Assembly: GCA_963758555.1 (NCBI GenBank)
Contig: CAVWVW010000003.1
Coordinates: 1,054,001-1,118,000, forward strand
Source of the DNA: CAIUMH01 sp963758555
GTDB taxonomy: Bacteria; Actinomycetota; Acidimicrobiia; Acidimicrobiales; RAAP-2
Direction of reading: 5' to 3'
DNA: 64,000 bases
This document shows positions 25,756 to 36,009 of the stretch, one piece after another (within the stretch, counting starts at the first letter, position 1; every line of letters begins with the position of its first letter). A model generated the notes under the pieces. That model saw nothing but the letters and a program-made list of their open reading frames with translations, did not search any database and had not been told where the DNA came from. Made by a program: the position numbers and the translations under genes.

Positions 25756-27752
25756 CTACTCGAGGTCGCGACCACCGAGCTGAGCTGGCTCCTGGAGGCT
25801 CGTGATCGCCACCGTGTCGAGAAACGTCTCGAGCTCTGGGTGCTGCGTCGGTGACCACAGCGCCGCCAGCTCGAAGAGCTGCGCCCGTCGAGCGTCACCG
25901 AGTCGCCGAGCCAGCTCGAGACCGCTCGGCGTGAGCGATACCTCACTCTCGCCCGCGTCGAGCAAGCCCGCAGCGGCCAGCGCGTCGATCGACCCGTCCG
26001 TGCGACGCGGTCCCTCCTTCGCAGATCGACCCGGGCCCTCGAGCAGCCCTCGCTCCGAGAGCTGGAGCAGCACCCAGATGCTCTCTGGGTCCATCGTCGT
26101 GCTCGCGCGCTCGCGCCAGGTCGGCGTAGGCCGCGGGCTTGTCCTCGGCAGCGAGCGATCGCTCGATCGCCAGGGTCGCCTCTTCAAAGCTCGAGAGCTC
26201 TTCCACCGTGCCGCCAAGATCCATCGGAACCTGGTTCGTGGCCACGACCTTGCGAAGCTCGATCTCAGGGAGCATGAGCGCAGAGGACGAAGGCGACGAT
26301 GCCGAGGGGGGCCGCCAGGAGGAAGATCACCTGGACGGTGTCGGCGATGGCGTGCCGCAGCGCAAGCTCGACGACGTGCGGCAGCGTCCTGATCAGCGCC
26401 GGCGTGATCGAGCTGAGCTTCAAGCTCGAGGTTGCCTCGTGCAGGATCGAGTGGAGCTTGCGGGGCAGGACGTTGGCGTAGATGGCACCGAAGATGGCCA
26501 CCCCGAAGCAGGTCCCCATCGAGCGGAAGAAGTTCGACGACGCCGTGGCCGCTCCGAGGTCCTCGTAGGCGACGGCGTTCTGCACCGCCACGATGATGAC
26601 CTGGACCAGCATGCCGAGCCCGAGGCCCAAGAACAGCATGTAGAGACCCATCGCCCAGGCTGAGGTGCTGTAGGAGATCGTCGCCATCAGCAAGAGCCCG
26701 ACCGAGGTCAGCGCCGTGCCAAGGATGGGGAAGATCTTGTAGCGGCCGCTCCTCGCGATCAGGTAGCCCGAGCCCATCGACGCCACGGCCAGACCCATCA
26801 GCATCGGAAGCATCCGCAGCCCCGAAGCGGCAGGCTCGACGCCTTTGACGTCTTGGAAGTACAGCGAGATGAAGGTGATGACACCGAACATGGCGAAGCC
26901 CGTGATGAAGCCGATGCCCGTGGTGAGCGAGTAGGTCCGGTCGCGGAAGAGATGCGGCGGGATGACGGGTTCGGTGGCCCGCCGCTCGTAGAGGAAGAAG
27001 CCCACCGTGAAGAGCACACCGAGGATCCCCATCGCCACAAGCGCCGGTGAGGACCACGCCAAGGTCGTGCCTCCGAGCGAGGTGAACAAGATGAGCCCTG
27101 AGGCGCCCAAGGTGATCAGCAGCGCCCCGAGGTAGTCGATGGAGCGACCGGGACGGGCGTGGGAGCGAGGCAGGGCGATGGCCGTGATGACGAGGGAGAG
27201 CACGCCAAAGGGGATGTTGATGTAGAAGACCCAGCGCCACGAGAGGTACTGGGTGAAGATGCCGCCGAGCAGCGGTCCGATCACGGTGGCCAGGCCATAG
27301 GTGGCGCCGAAGATGCCGGCGTAGCGGCCACGATCTCGAGGCGAGACGATGTCGCCCAAGATCGACTGCGCCCCCACCAGGAGCCCTCCCCCGCCGATGC
27401 CCTGGACGGCGCGGAAGATGATCAGCTCGAGCAGGTTCTGCGACAGCCCGCAGAGGATCGAGCCGAAGAGGAAGATGATGACGGCCCCCTGGAAGAACGA
27501 CTTGCGGCCGTAGAGATCGCCGAGCTTCCCCCACAGCGGCGTCGAGACCGTCAGCGCCAAGAGGTAGGACGTGACGACGAGGCCGATGTGCGACGCGCCG
27601 CCGAGGTCGCCGACGATCGTCGGCAGGGCGGTGGTGACGACCGTCGAGTCAAGCGACGCCACGAACATCCCCGTCACGAGTGCCGCGATCACCAGGTAGA
27701 GCTGGCGCTTGGTGATCGGCGCCGGTGGTGCGGAGGCCGCCGAGACGCTCAT
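25756..27752 (-). CDS. DHA2-type MFS exporter with C-terminal cytoplasmic extension, two apparent frameshifts
   Basis: The first about 490 residues form a 14-helix exporter with SLDSTVVTTALPTIVGDLG, motif A GKLGDLYGRKSFFQGAVI, RAVQGIGGGGLLVGAQSILGDI and GPLLGGIFTQYLSWRWVFYINIPFG. The protein then appears to continue in other frames after breaks near 26270 and 26100. This gives a cytoplasmic tail of about 150 residues (IELRKVVATNQVPMDLGGTVEEL, then WVLLQLSERGLLEGPGR, SIDALAAAGLLDAGESEVSLTPSGLELARRL), whose last part resembles a winged-helix or MarR-like fold. Similar tails occur on actinobacterial DHA2 exporters. It is divergent from nhaA. Confidence 0.82.
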
Positions 27753-27891
27753 CGGGCGACGAGGGTCTCTCGACGTTGGCGCGAGCGTGCGCGTCGCTCA
27801 CCATGGGACCACTCCGCACCCCGGCAGTCTACGGTGGACCGATTCTCACGGCTTGCTCGTTCCGAGAGGCCAGAGCGAAGATCGGCCAGCG

Positions 27892-29113
27892 ATGACGAAC
27901 CCCAGGCCACGAGACGATGCGGAGCCCGCCGACGGCTTTGTGGCCACGCTCCTTCGAGAAGAGGTCCTCAGCGGGATCTTGCTGACCGGAGCCCTGGTGG
28001 CGGCAATCGGCTGGGCGACGTTCGCCTCCTCGAGCTACGAGCGGTTCATCACCGCCCACGTCTCGCTTCCGAGCGTGCCGTCCTCGATCGTGCACGACCT
28101 CGAGACGCTGGTCACCAACGGGCTGATGCTCGACCTTCTTCTTGGCCATCGGACTCGAGATCGGTCGAGAGCGCTCGTCAGGTGCGCTCTCACACAAGAA
28201 GGACGCGTTGTTCCCCGTCCTCGCTGCCTTGGGAGGCATGATTGGTGCCGCGCTCGTCTATCTGGTCGGCGTCTGGCTCGGCGGTTCGAGCGGCTTGGCG
28301 GGTGGCTGGGGCATCCCCATGGCCACCGACGTTGCCTTCACCTTGGCCGCGCTGAGCCTTATGAGCACTCGGGCGCCGACCTCGCTTCGGATCTTCCTGC
28401 TGACACTGGCCATCGCTGACGACGTGGGCTCGGTGATCGTCCTGGCGCTCATCGGCCACCAGCGCGTCGATGTCTCGGGAGCCGTCAGGCTGCTGAGCGC
28501 CCTCGGCGTGGTGGTCGTCGTGGCCCTCGCCACGCTTGCCCGGCGTCGTCGAAGCGGACCCGTGATCTTCATCGTCTTGACCCTGGTGCTCTGGTGGCTG
28601 CTCGCTCACGTGGGGATCGAGCCCACCTTGGCTGGGGTGGTCATCGGCGTGCTTGCTCCTGGTGATGGACGACCCAGAGCGGCGGGTCTCGCGATCGAGA
28701 AGGTGGCGTCGCCGCTCTCGGGCTTCGTGATCTTGCCCCTGTTCGCTTTGGTGGCCGCCGGCATCGATCTCAGCGTCAAGCCCTGGTTGGGCCACGGGGA
28801 CCTCATCGGGCCCTTGGTCGCTGCTCGCGTGCTGGGCAAGTCTTTGGGGATCGTGGGTGCTTGCGCCTTGTGCGTGCGACTCGGGCTCGGTCGCCTCCCT
28901 CGCTCGGTCTCGTGGCGTCAGCTCGGTGCAGCCGCCGTCCTCTGCGGGATCGGCTTCACGGTGCCGCTGCTCTTCGCCGAGCACACCTTTGCGGGAGAGC
29001 CCGCGCAGCTCGCCGCCACCAAGGTCGCCCTGGTCGGCGCCTCCGTGCTCTGCGCCGCGATCGGCTTGCTCTTGCTCAACTGGGTGCTCCCCCGCCGGAA
29101 CGAAGGGCGCTGA
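27892..29113 (+). CDS. nhaA: NhaA-type Na+/H+ antiporter, apparent frameshift
   Basis: About 405 residues across two frames joined near 28140. The parts match NhaA: VTNGLMLDLLL followed by AIGLEIGRE, then WGIPMATDVAFTLAALSLMSTRAPTSLRIFLLTLAIADDVGSVIVLALIG, containing the paired ion-binding Asp residues in helix V (ADD). Towards the end come GFVILPLFALVAAGIDL and GFTVPLLFAEHTF. It exchanges internal Na+ for external protons. The ATG at 27892 is the chosen start. The 139-bp gap to the divergent MFS gene holds both promoters. Confidence 0.9.
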
Positions 29114-29123
29114 GCCTCATCGC

Positions 29124-29783
29124 TCAGCGGTCGGCGTCGTCGCCGAGCACACCGACGGGACACGAGACGCCGGTGCCTCCGAGGCCGCAGTAGCCGTGGG
29201 GGTTCTTGAAGAGGTACTGCTGATGGTGCCCCTCGGCGTAGAAGAACGGTCCCGCTGGGCCGAGCTCGGTGGTGATCGCACCGAGGCCTGCGGCGCTCAG
29301 CATGGCCTCGTAGCGCTTGGTCACCGCGCCGGCGGTGGCCTCTTGCTCGGGTGTGGCCCACCACAGCCCTGAGCGGTACTGGGTGCCCACGTCGTTGCCC
29401 TGGCGGAAGCCCTGCGTCGGATCGTGGTGCTCGTAGAAGAGCGCCACGATCGCCTCGTAGCTGATGACGGAGGGGTCGAAGACGATCATGACGGCCTCGG
29501 CGTGGCCTGTGCGACCCGAGCAAACCTCTTCGTAGGTCGGGTTCGGTGTGTAGCCACCCATGTAGCCGACCGCAGTCGTGTAGACGCCTGGGGTCTCGAA
29601 GAATGTCCGTTCCGCTCCCCAGAAGCAGCCCATGGCCACGTAGGCGACCTCGAGACCCTCAGGAAACGGCGGAAACATCTCGGTGCCGAGCGACGCGTGC
29701 ACGCTGGGCACGGCGAGCGGGTCAGACCGACCTGGCAGGGCCCTGGTCTCATCGACCATCCCGGGACTCCGTGAGAACCTCAT
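29124..29783 (-). CDS. msrA: Peptide-methionine (S)-S-oxide reductase MsrA
   Basis: 219 residues. The catalytic MGCFWGAERTFFETPGV (Cys near residue 53) is followed by VGYMGGYTPNPTYEEVCSGRTGHAEAV, YRSGLWW and HHQQYLFKNPHGYC, with a second Cys pair near the C-terminus (YCGLGGTGVSCP) likely serving as resolving cysteines. It repairs oxidised methionine in proteins. A GGGAGG ribosome site precedes the ATG at 29783. It lies divergent from the Fur-family gene. Confidence 0.95.
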   Translation of the reverse strand: MRFSRSPGMVDETRALPGRSDPLAVPSVHASLGTEMFPPFPEGLEVAYVAMGCFWGAERTFFETPGVYTTAVGYMGGYTPNPTYEEVCSGRTGHAEAVMIVFDPSVISYEAIVALFYEHHDPTQGFRQGNDVGTQYRSGLWWATPEQEATAGAVTKRYEAMLSAAGLGAITTELGPAGPFFYAEGHHQQYLFKNPHGYCGLGGTGVSCPVGVLGDDADR

Positions 29784-29857
29784 CTGCGCCTCCCTTTTGG
29801 ATCCAGCCTATGGCTGCTCTCCGCAGAGCCACGCCGCGTGGTCCTAGCCTTTGGACC

Positions 29858-30305
29858 ATGGGGAGAGCCGCCGAGGACGCATCGCTGGTCGAAGAGGCCC
29901 TAGCCACGGTCCGCTCGGCCGGAGGTCGGGTCACACCGGCCAAGCGAACCTTGCTCGGCATCTTGGCGTCGAACCCCACGCACCTGACTGCTGACCAGAT
30001 CACCGCTCTCGTCCAGCGAACCAGCCCCGACGTCGCTCCGTCCACCATCTACCGCATCCTCGAAGAACTCGAGCGCATCGGCGTGGTCGAGCACAGCCAC
30101 GCCGGCAAGGGTCCCACCAGCTACCACCTCGCTCACGACGCCCACGGGCACCTGGTCTGCGAGCGCTGTGGCAAGACCATCGAGGCACCCACGTCGCTCT
30201 TCGACACGCTCGTCGAGCAGGCGGCAGGCCAGCTTCGGCTTCACCGTCGATCCACACCACTTCGCCGTGCTCGGCATCTGCGCCGACTGCGCCACCCCGA
30301 GCTAG
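29858..30305 (+). CDS. Fur-family metal- or peroxide-responsive repressor, apparent frameshift
   Basis: About 148 residues. The winged helix is GGRVTPAKRTLLGILASNPTHLTADQITALVQRTSPDVAPSTIYRILEELERIGVVEH. A metal-binding dimer domain follows with SYHLAHDAHGHLVCERCGKTIEA. After a break near 30232 the other frame gives FGFTVDPHHFAVLGICADCATPS, supplying the HHF segment and second CxxC typical of the family. The ATG at 29858 has TAGCCT seven bases upstream, suggesting a leaderless transcript. Divergence from msrA suggests a redox role (PerR-like), but Fur or Zur function cannot be excluded. Confidence 0.85.
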
Positions 30306-31726
30306 CTCGGACACGCTCGGCGCTCCGCAGCCTTCGCTGGGCCACGCTGGCGGTGAGCACGCCGGCGAGCAGCGAGATGATCGCCAGCGGGATGACGGTG
30401 AGCCGGAAGGCCACGATGCACCTGGTGACCGAGGTGCGACGATCCGCCGAAGGCGGTGAAGACCGCTCCCACTGCCGCGATCCCGAAGGCGGTGCCGATG
30501 CCCCTCGTGGTGTTCAGCATCGCCGAGCCGACCGCCGCTTGCTCGACCGGCACGCCACTCATGACCGTGGCGTTGTTCACCGTGTTGAGCAGACCGAAGC
30601 CCACGCCAGCAATCGCCAGCCCGACGGCGAGGAGCACCAGCGACGAGGCGCCGAGCGCGACGAACCCCGTGCCACCGGCGGCGAAGCAGCCAGCGATCGA
30701 TCGCCGTCGCATCGCGCCCGACCTGCCGGGTCACCCGGACGGCGAACGGCGCCACCAGGCCGATGGTCAACGGCAGCGCCAGGAGCACGAGGCCAGCGAC
30801 CGGCGTGCTCTTGAACAGCCCGCGCTCGATGAGGAACGGCACCGTCAACAAGAGCCCGAAGAGCGCCAGGTAGCTGAGCGAGGCCGCACCGAGGCCGCGG
30901 CGGATCTTCCGCAGTGTGCAGCAGCTCAGGAGAGATCAAGGGCTCGGGCGCTCGCCGCTCGTGGTGGATGAACCACGCACCGACGACGAGGGCCACGGCG
31001 AAGCCGCCCACGATCAGCGGTGAGAGCCATCCAAAGGTGCTGGCGAAGGAGAGGGCGATGAACAGCCCGATGATCGAGACCATCATCGAAGCGGTCCCCG
31101 ACCAGTCCATCGGACGCGGCTCGCTCAGGTTCCTCGAGCGAGGGATGAACAGCGCCGCCGCCGCCGAGCGCCACCAACCCGACGGGCACGTTGACGAAGA
31201 AGAGCCACCGCCACGACGCCACGCCCAAGATGAGCCCGCCAAGCGTGGGGCCGATAGCCAGGCCCAGCGCCTGTGCGGCCGCTTGGAAGCCGAGGCCCTT
31301 GGTCCGCGACGCCACCGGCAGGACCAGGACCACGATGGCCACGCTGTTGGCTTGGATCATCGCCCCGCCGAGCGCTTGGACGACGCGGCTCGCCACCAGC
31401 AGCCAGAGGTTGGGTGCGAAGCCACAGAGCACCGAGCCGAGCAAGAAGACGACGAAGCCGTAGACGTAGACCAGCTTGCGCCCGAACATGTCAGAGAACC
31501 GCCCGAAGGCGACCAGGGTGCCCACCACGGTCAGCAAGTAGGCGAGACCGACCCAGGTGACTGCTCCCAGCGACACGCGGAAGTGACGCTGCAGCGTGGG
31601 GTACGCCAGCGTCACGATGCTCGAGTCGATCTGAGCCATCATCGCTCCGAGGCAGACTGCGCCGACCGCCAGCCAGGGAGCGCGGCTCCACGATCTGATC
31701 GACGACGGACGAGCCATCTCGTTCAT
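30302..31726 (-). CDS. MFS exporter (EmrB/DHA2 type) with several apparent frameshifts
   Basis: Helices and motifs are spread over several frames in order: AMMAQIDSSIVTLAYPTLQRHF, FGRFSDMFGRKLVYVYGF and RVVQALGGAMIQANSVAI in the first; MDWSGTASMMVSIIGLFIALSFASTFGW in the second; ERGLFKSTPVAGLVLLALPLTIGLVAPFAVR in the third; GVGFGLLNTVNNATVMSGVPVEQAAVGSAMLNTTRGIGTAFGIAAVGAVF in the fourth; and an end reading LTVIPLAIISLLAGVLTASVA in the fifth. Breaks fall near 31165, 30910, 30705 and 30410. Four breaks in one gene could mean either poor local sequence or a real pseudogene. Its end meets the Fur-family stop head to head. Confidence 0.75.
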
Positions 31727-31897
31727 GTAGCGGCGAGGATGTGGCGGTCGAAGATCTGGGGGTCGCTCGCTCACGGGTCCATCTTGTCTATGCCTGTGCA
31801 CTCTGTCGATGTCGAGGGAGCGCGACCTTTCGTGCGGTGGCCACCAGCGACCACCGTGACCCGGCGCTCAAGAGGCGCGCTGCTACCCTGAGTCCGG

Positions 31898-32835
31898 ATG
31901 TCGACGCCGAGGACCACCCCGTGATCGAGGCTCGGAGCCTGTCGAAGACCTACGGGTCCACCAAGGCTGTCGACGATCTGTCCTTCAGCGTCGATTCTGG
32001 CGTCGTCACGGGCTTCCTCGGTCCGAACGGTGCGGGCAAATCGACCACGCTGCGGATGATCTTGGGTCTCGACCGCCCGACGAGTGGCACGGTGACCATC
32101 GACGGCAAGTCCTTCGGGGACCTGCGCTGGCCCCTTCGAGAGGTCGGAGCGCTCCTCGAGGCCAAGGCCGTGCACCCGGGGCGCTCGGCTCGAAACCACC
32201 TGCTCTCCCTCGCTCAGACCAACGCCATCTCCGCCAAGCGCGTCGATGAGGTCCTCGAGATCGTCGGACTGAGCGCCGTCGCCACGCGGAAGGTCGGCAA
32301 GTTCTCGCTGGGGATGAGCCAGCGGCTCGGCATCGCAGGAGCGCTGCTCGGAGACCCCGGCGTCTTGCTGTTTGACGAGCCCATCAACGGCCTCGACCCC
32401 GAGGGGATCCTCTGGGTCAGGACCCTGCTCCGCTCCCTGGCCGACGACGGTCGAACCATCTTCTTCTCAAGCCATCTCATGAGCGAGATGGCCCAGACCG
32501 CCACCAACCTCGTCGTGATCGGGAGGGGCCAGCTCATCGCGGACACCTCGGTGGACGACTTCATCGCCTCGAACACCGAAGCCACGGTCCTCGTGCGCTC
32601 ACCGCAGGCGAGCGAGCTGGCGAGCGCCTTGGCCGCCGCCGGCGGCCTCACCCAAGACCAGCCTGACGGCTCGATGCTCGTGACCAAGCTCGACGCCATC
32701 GCCATCGGCGACCTGGCGCTCAGAGCGGGAGCGGCGATCCACGAGCTCACCCCGCAGAGCGCCAGCCTCGAAGACGTCTTCATGGAGCTCACCGCCGACT
32801 CGGCGGAGTTCCACGCAGGGAACCAGACCGTATGA
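31898..32835 (+). CDS. ABC-2 type exporter ATP-binding protein
   Basis: About 305-312 residues. The motifs are Walker A GPNGAGKST, signature FSLGMSQRLGIA, Walker B VLLFDEPINGLDP and the H-loop SSHLMSE, followed by a C-terminal domain typical of CcmA/DrrA-type exporters of drugs, antibiotics or lipids. The clear frame begins with a GTG at 31921. However, an ATG at 31898, eight bases after TACCCT, opens MSTPRTTP and stops in a TGA overlapping that GTG. Either it is an 8-codon leader peptide coupled to the ATPase, or one missing base hides the true start, giving MSTPRTTPVIEARSLSK. It overlaps the permease gene by four bases. Confidence 0.9.
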
Positions 32836-33728
32836 CGACCACCCTTGAGACCACTCAACCTCGCGCCCTCCCTCCCGGGAAGACTGGCTTCACTCAGCTG
32901 GTCCGCTCAGAGTGGACCAAGCTGCGCAGCGTTCGCTCCACGTGGATCTGCCTGCTCCTCATCTTCGTCTTGACCGTGCTCTTCGCTTGGATCTTTCCGG
33001 CAGCGGTCGCCAGCCACTGGTCGACCGGCAAGGCGTCCGACCGGCTGAACTTCGATCCGGTCGCGACCACTCAGATCGGCGTGATCTTCTCTCAGCTCGT
33101 CGTCGGCGTCTTTGGCGCCTTGGCGATCACCTCGGAGTACTCGACCGGATCGATCCGCACCACCCTGGCTGCCATCCCCCGACGCAGCACCTTGATCGCC
33201 GCCAAGGCGTTCGTGATCTTTGTCCTGGTCTTGATCATCTCTGAGATCACCTCGTTCATCGCCTTCTTCGTGGGCACTGCGGTGCTCAAGTCCTACGGCG
33301 GCCAGGAGCTGCCGGCGAACAGCACCCTGCTCGACCAGCTGCGCTCGCTCCACGCCCCGGTCGCCTCGATCTCGCAGCCCGGCGTGGCGATCGCCATCTT
33401 CCGTGGCGGGCTCTACCTCGCCCTCATCGCCCTCATCGCCTTGGCGATCGGGCTGCTGCTCCGCCACTCCGCTGGGGCCATCTCGGCCATCGTGGGGCTC
33501 GTCTTCGTGGTGCCGCTGCTCATCCAGGCGCTCCCCAACAGCATCGCCAAGCCCATCCAACCCAAGCTGCCCTCCAACCTCGGGGCCGCCATGAGCTCGA
33601 CTCGAGCCCGGGCCACCGACTTCGGCGGCTCCCTGCTCCACCCGTGGCCCGCAGCGCTGCTCTTGGCCTTCTACGCCGCGGTGCTGCTCGGGCTCGGCAT
33701 CTGGGCCTTCGTCAAACGGGACGCTTGA
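32832..33728 (+). CDS. ABC-2 type exporter permease
   Basis: 298 residues. FTQLVRSEWTKLRSVRSTWICLLLIFVLTVLFAWIF is the usual permease N-terminus with its conserved EWTKLRSVRS motif. Five more membrane segments follow, including IGVIFSQLVVGVFGALAITSEYSTGSIRTTLAAIP, where the EYxTGxIRTTL loop is characteristic of this family. It pairs with the upstream ATPase (ATGA overlap). The substrate is unknown. The end overlaps the convergent gene at 33712 by 17 bases. Confidence 0.9.
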   Translation: MTTTLETTQPRALPPGKTGFTQLVRSEWTKLRSVRSTWICLLLIFVLTVLFAWIFPAAVASHWSTGKASDRLNFDPVATTQIGVIFSQLVVGVFGALAITSEYSTGSIRTTLAAIPRRSTLIAAKAFVIFVLVLIISEITSFIAFFVGTAVLKSYGGQELPANSTLLDQLRSLHAPVASISQPGVAIAIFRGGLYLALIALIALAIGLLLRHSAGAISAIVGLVFVVPLLIQALPNSIAKPIQPKLPSNLGAAMSSTRARATDFGGSLLHPWPAALLLAFYAAVLLGLGIWAFVKRDA

Positions 33729-34206
33729 CCGAGCGGGCAGGTCGACGGAAGACCTCGACCAGATAGCGACCGGTGGTGGTGACCGTGGTGAGCTCCTCGA
33801 CCACCGAGACCATGATCTCGGCCAGCTCGGTCGGCGTGGTCTCGGGCACCTCGAAGAGCAGGCCCCGGCGCGCATGATCTTGGCGATTGCGCCACGACGA
33901 GGGAATCGACGCCATCCCGGCCAGCCCCTCCCGGTGGAGCCGGCCGCGACGATGGAGCACCCCCAAGGTGCCGCTTGCGGTGCTGCCTGGCGCCGACGGC
34001 ATCCACGTGGCGAGCGGCGCCTCGACGCTCTGGGAGCCTGCGAACCACGAGACGAGAGAACGATCCTCGATCACGGTGTTCGAAGGGACCCCCGGGGTGA
34101 GGTTGACCCACCCCTCGACCACCTCTAAGGACGCGATCGCCTCGATCAGCGGCGTGAGCTGGTCCTCGTCGATCTCGAGGACCTCTTTGACCGCCCGCGG
34201 GGCCAT
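33712..34206 (-). CDS. Protein of unknown function at the end of the amino-acid ABC operon
   Basis: 164 residues with no recognised domain. The N-terminus (VKEVLEIDEDQLTPLIEAIASLEVVEGWVNLTPGVP) and C-terminus (TTPTELAEIMVSVVEELTTVTTTGRYLVEVFRRPAR) look like regular alpha/beta structure, and the middle is Arg-rich and irregular. It starts 4 bases after the stop of the ABC ATPase gene, so it is probably co-transcribed with it. Convergent overlap with the ABC-2 permease gene is short. It could also contain an undetected frameshift in the middle. Confidence 0.5.
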   Translation of the reverse strand: MAPRAVKEVLEIDEDQLTPLIEAIASLEVVEGWVNLTPGVPSNTVIEDRSLVSWFAGSQSVEAPLATWMPSAPGSTASGTLGVLHRRGRLHREGLAGMASIPSSWRNRQDHARRGLLFEVPETTPTELAEIMVSVVEELTTVTTTGRYLVEVFRRPARSVKRPV

Positions 34207-34210
34207 TTGA

Positions 34211-34981
34211 TCAGAGCACCTTGGAGAGGAAGAGGCGAAGGCGCTCGTTCTCGGGCTCGACGAGCACCTTCTTCGGATCTCCCGACTCGAGGATCAAGCC
34301 CTCGTCCATGAAGACCACCGAGTCGCCGACCTCGCGAGCGAAGCCCATCTCGTGGGTGACCACCACCATCGTCATCCCGTCGAGCGCGAGCCGCCGCATC
34401 ACGTCGAGGACGTCGCCGACCAGCTCCGGGTCGAGCGCCGAGGTCGGCTCGTCGAAGAGCATCAGCTTCGGATCCATGGCGAGCGCCCGGGCGATGGCGA
34501 CACGCTGCTGCTGGCCTCCCGAGAGCTGCGAGGGGAAGGCCGTGATCTTGTCGGCCAAGCCCACGCTCGTCAGCAGCTCGGCCGCACGCTGCTCAGAGAC
34601 CGAGCGCGAGGTGCCCTTGACCTTGATCGGTCCGATCGAGACGTTCTCGAGCACCGAGAGGTGCGGGAAGAGGTTGAAGCGCTGGAAGACCATGCCGATC
34701 TCGGCTCGCTTGGCGCAGATCTCCCGGTCCTTGAGCTCGTAGAGCTTGTCGTGCTGCTCTCGGTAGCCGACCAGCTCGCCGTCCACGCTGAGGCGTCCGG
34801 CGTCGAGCTTCTCCAAGTGGTTGATCAGGCGCAGGAAGGTGCTCTTGCCCGAGCCCGAGGGCCCGATCAGGCACAGCACCTCGCCAAGGGCCACCTCGAG
34901 GTCGATGCCCTTGAGGACCTCGTTGGCACCGAAGGACTTGTAGACCTGCTCGGCCTTGACCATGGGGGTGGCGCTAGTCAT
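34211..34981 (-). CDS. Polar amino-acid ABC importer, ATP-binding protein
   Basis: 256 residues. Walker A GPSGSGKST, the family-specific INHLEK after it, Q-loop GMVFQRFNLFPHLSVLENV, signature LSGGQQQRVAIARALA, Walker B LMLFDEPTSALDPE and switch VVVTHEMGFAREV are those of GlnQ/HisP-type ATPases. It drives import of polar amino acids with the permease (8-base overlap) and lipoprotein encoded upstream. Substrate specificity cannot be read from the ATPase. Confidence 0.93.
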   Translation of the reverse strand: MTSATPMVKAEQVYKSFGANEVLKGIDLEVALGEVLCLIGPSGSGKSTFLRLINHLEKLDAGRLSVDGELVGYREQHDKLYELKDREICAKRAEIGMVFQRFNLFPHLSVLENVSIGPIKVKGTSRSVSEQRAAELLTSVGLADKITAFPSQLSGGQQQRVAIARALAMDPKLMLFDEPTSALDPELVGDVLDVMRRLALDGMTMVVVTHEMGFAREVGDSVVFMDEGLILESGDPKKVLVEPENERLRLFLSKVL

Positions 34982-35997
34982 GAGGGGCTCCCTCGATGGT
35001 GAGCGGTGCCAGTGGCGGGTTCTGGTCCCTTGGACGGATGGTGAAGAGGTTCGACCGCAACCGCTGCCAGGGCGTCGGCGGGAGCGCTCGCGACGAGCCC
35101 TTGGCGTAGTGGCGCTCCAAGTAGTACTGCCCGATCGAGAGGACGGTGGTCAGGGCCAAGTACCAGATGCTGGCGACCAGCAGAAGCGGGATGGTCTTGT
35201 ACGTCGTCTCGGCGATCTGGTTGGTGGCGAAGTACAGCTCAGGCACCGTGATGGCCCAGGCCAGCGACGACGTCTTGAGCATCGAGATGGTCTCGTTGCC
35301 CGTCGGTGGCACGATCAGGCGCATGGCTTGTGGCAAGACCACCAGGCGGAGCGTTTTCGACCGGCTCATCCCGATGGACTGGGCCGCCTCGCTCTGGCCC
35401 TCGTCGACCGAGATGATGCCCGCTCTGACGATCTCAGCCATGTAGGCGCCCTCGTTGAAGCTCGAGCGCGAAGCACGCGGCCACGAACGGCGTGAACACC
35501 TCGTTGGCGTTGAGCGTGAAGAAGGCGGGGCCAAAGGGGACGCCGATGGTGATGTGCGGATAGAGCGCTTGGATGAAGTACCAGAAGAAGATCTGGACCA
35601 ACACAGGGGTGCCCCGGAAGAACCAGACGTAGACCCAGGCGGCACCAGCGATCAGCCTGCTCTTCGACAGCCGCATCACGGCCAGGAGCACACCGATCAC
35701 GATGCCGGCGATCATGGCGATGACGGTCAGCTCGATGGTGACCACCACACCGTGGAGCACCGTCGAGGTGAAGAGGTACTCGCGTATCGTCGCCCAGCCG
35801 TAGCGGCTCCCACTCTGGTGGGGTTGCTGGGTCTGCGAGAAGATCAGGGTGTTGACCAGCATCGCCCCGAGCACGACGAGCACCACGCCGGCCACCCAGC
35901 GCCACGGGTGGCGCACAGGGACGGCCTTGATCGGAGCTGGCCGCTCCGAGTGGGTCGAAGGGGTGCCGAGCTTCGATGCTGGGATGTCGTCGCTCAT
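34974..35997 (-). CDS. Polar amino-acid ABC importer, permease, apparent frameshift
   Basis: About 340 residues when joined near 35460. The parts include GVVVTIELTVIAMIAGIVIGVLLAVMRLSKSR, VYVWFFRGTPVLVQIFFWYF (the conserved FRGTPxLVQ), NEGAYMAEIVRAGIISVDEGQSEAAQSIGMSRSKTLRLVVLPQAMRLIVPPTGNE (the EAA loop of the HisM/GlnP family) and two terminal helices. A long N-terminal extension with one extra helix (VAGVVLVVLGAMLVNTLIF) is typical of actinobacterial members. It lies 12 bases after the solute-binding protein gene. Confidence 0.9.
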
Positions 35998-36009
35998 TGA
36001 GCGATCAGG

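Noticed and set aside
30302..31726. Calling the MFS gene a certain pseudogene
   Set aside because: Four breaks are suggestive, but neighbouring essential genes are broken in the same way and the motifs are all present, so sequence error cannot be separated from decay.
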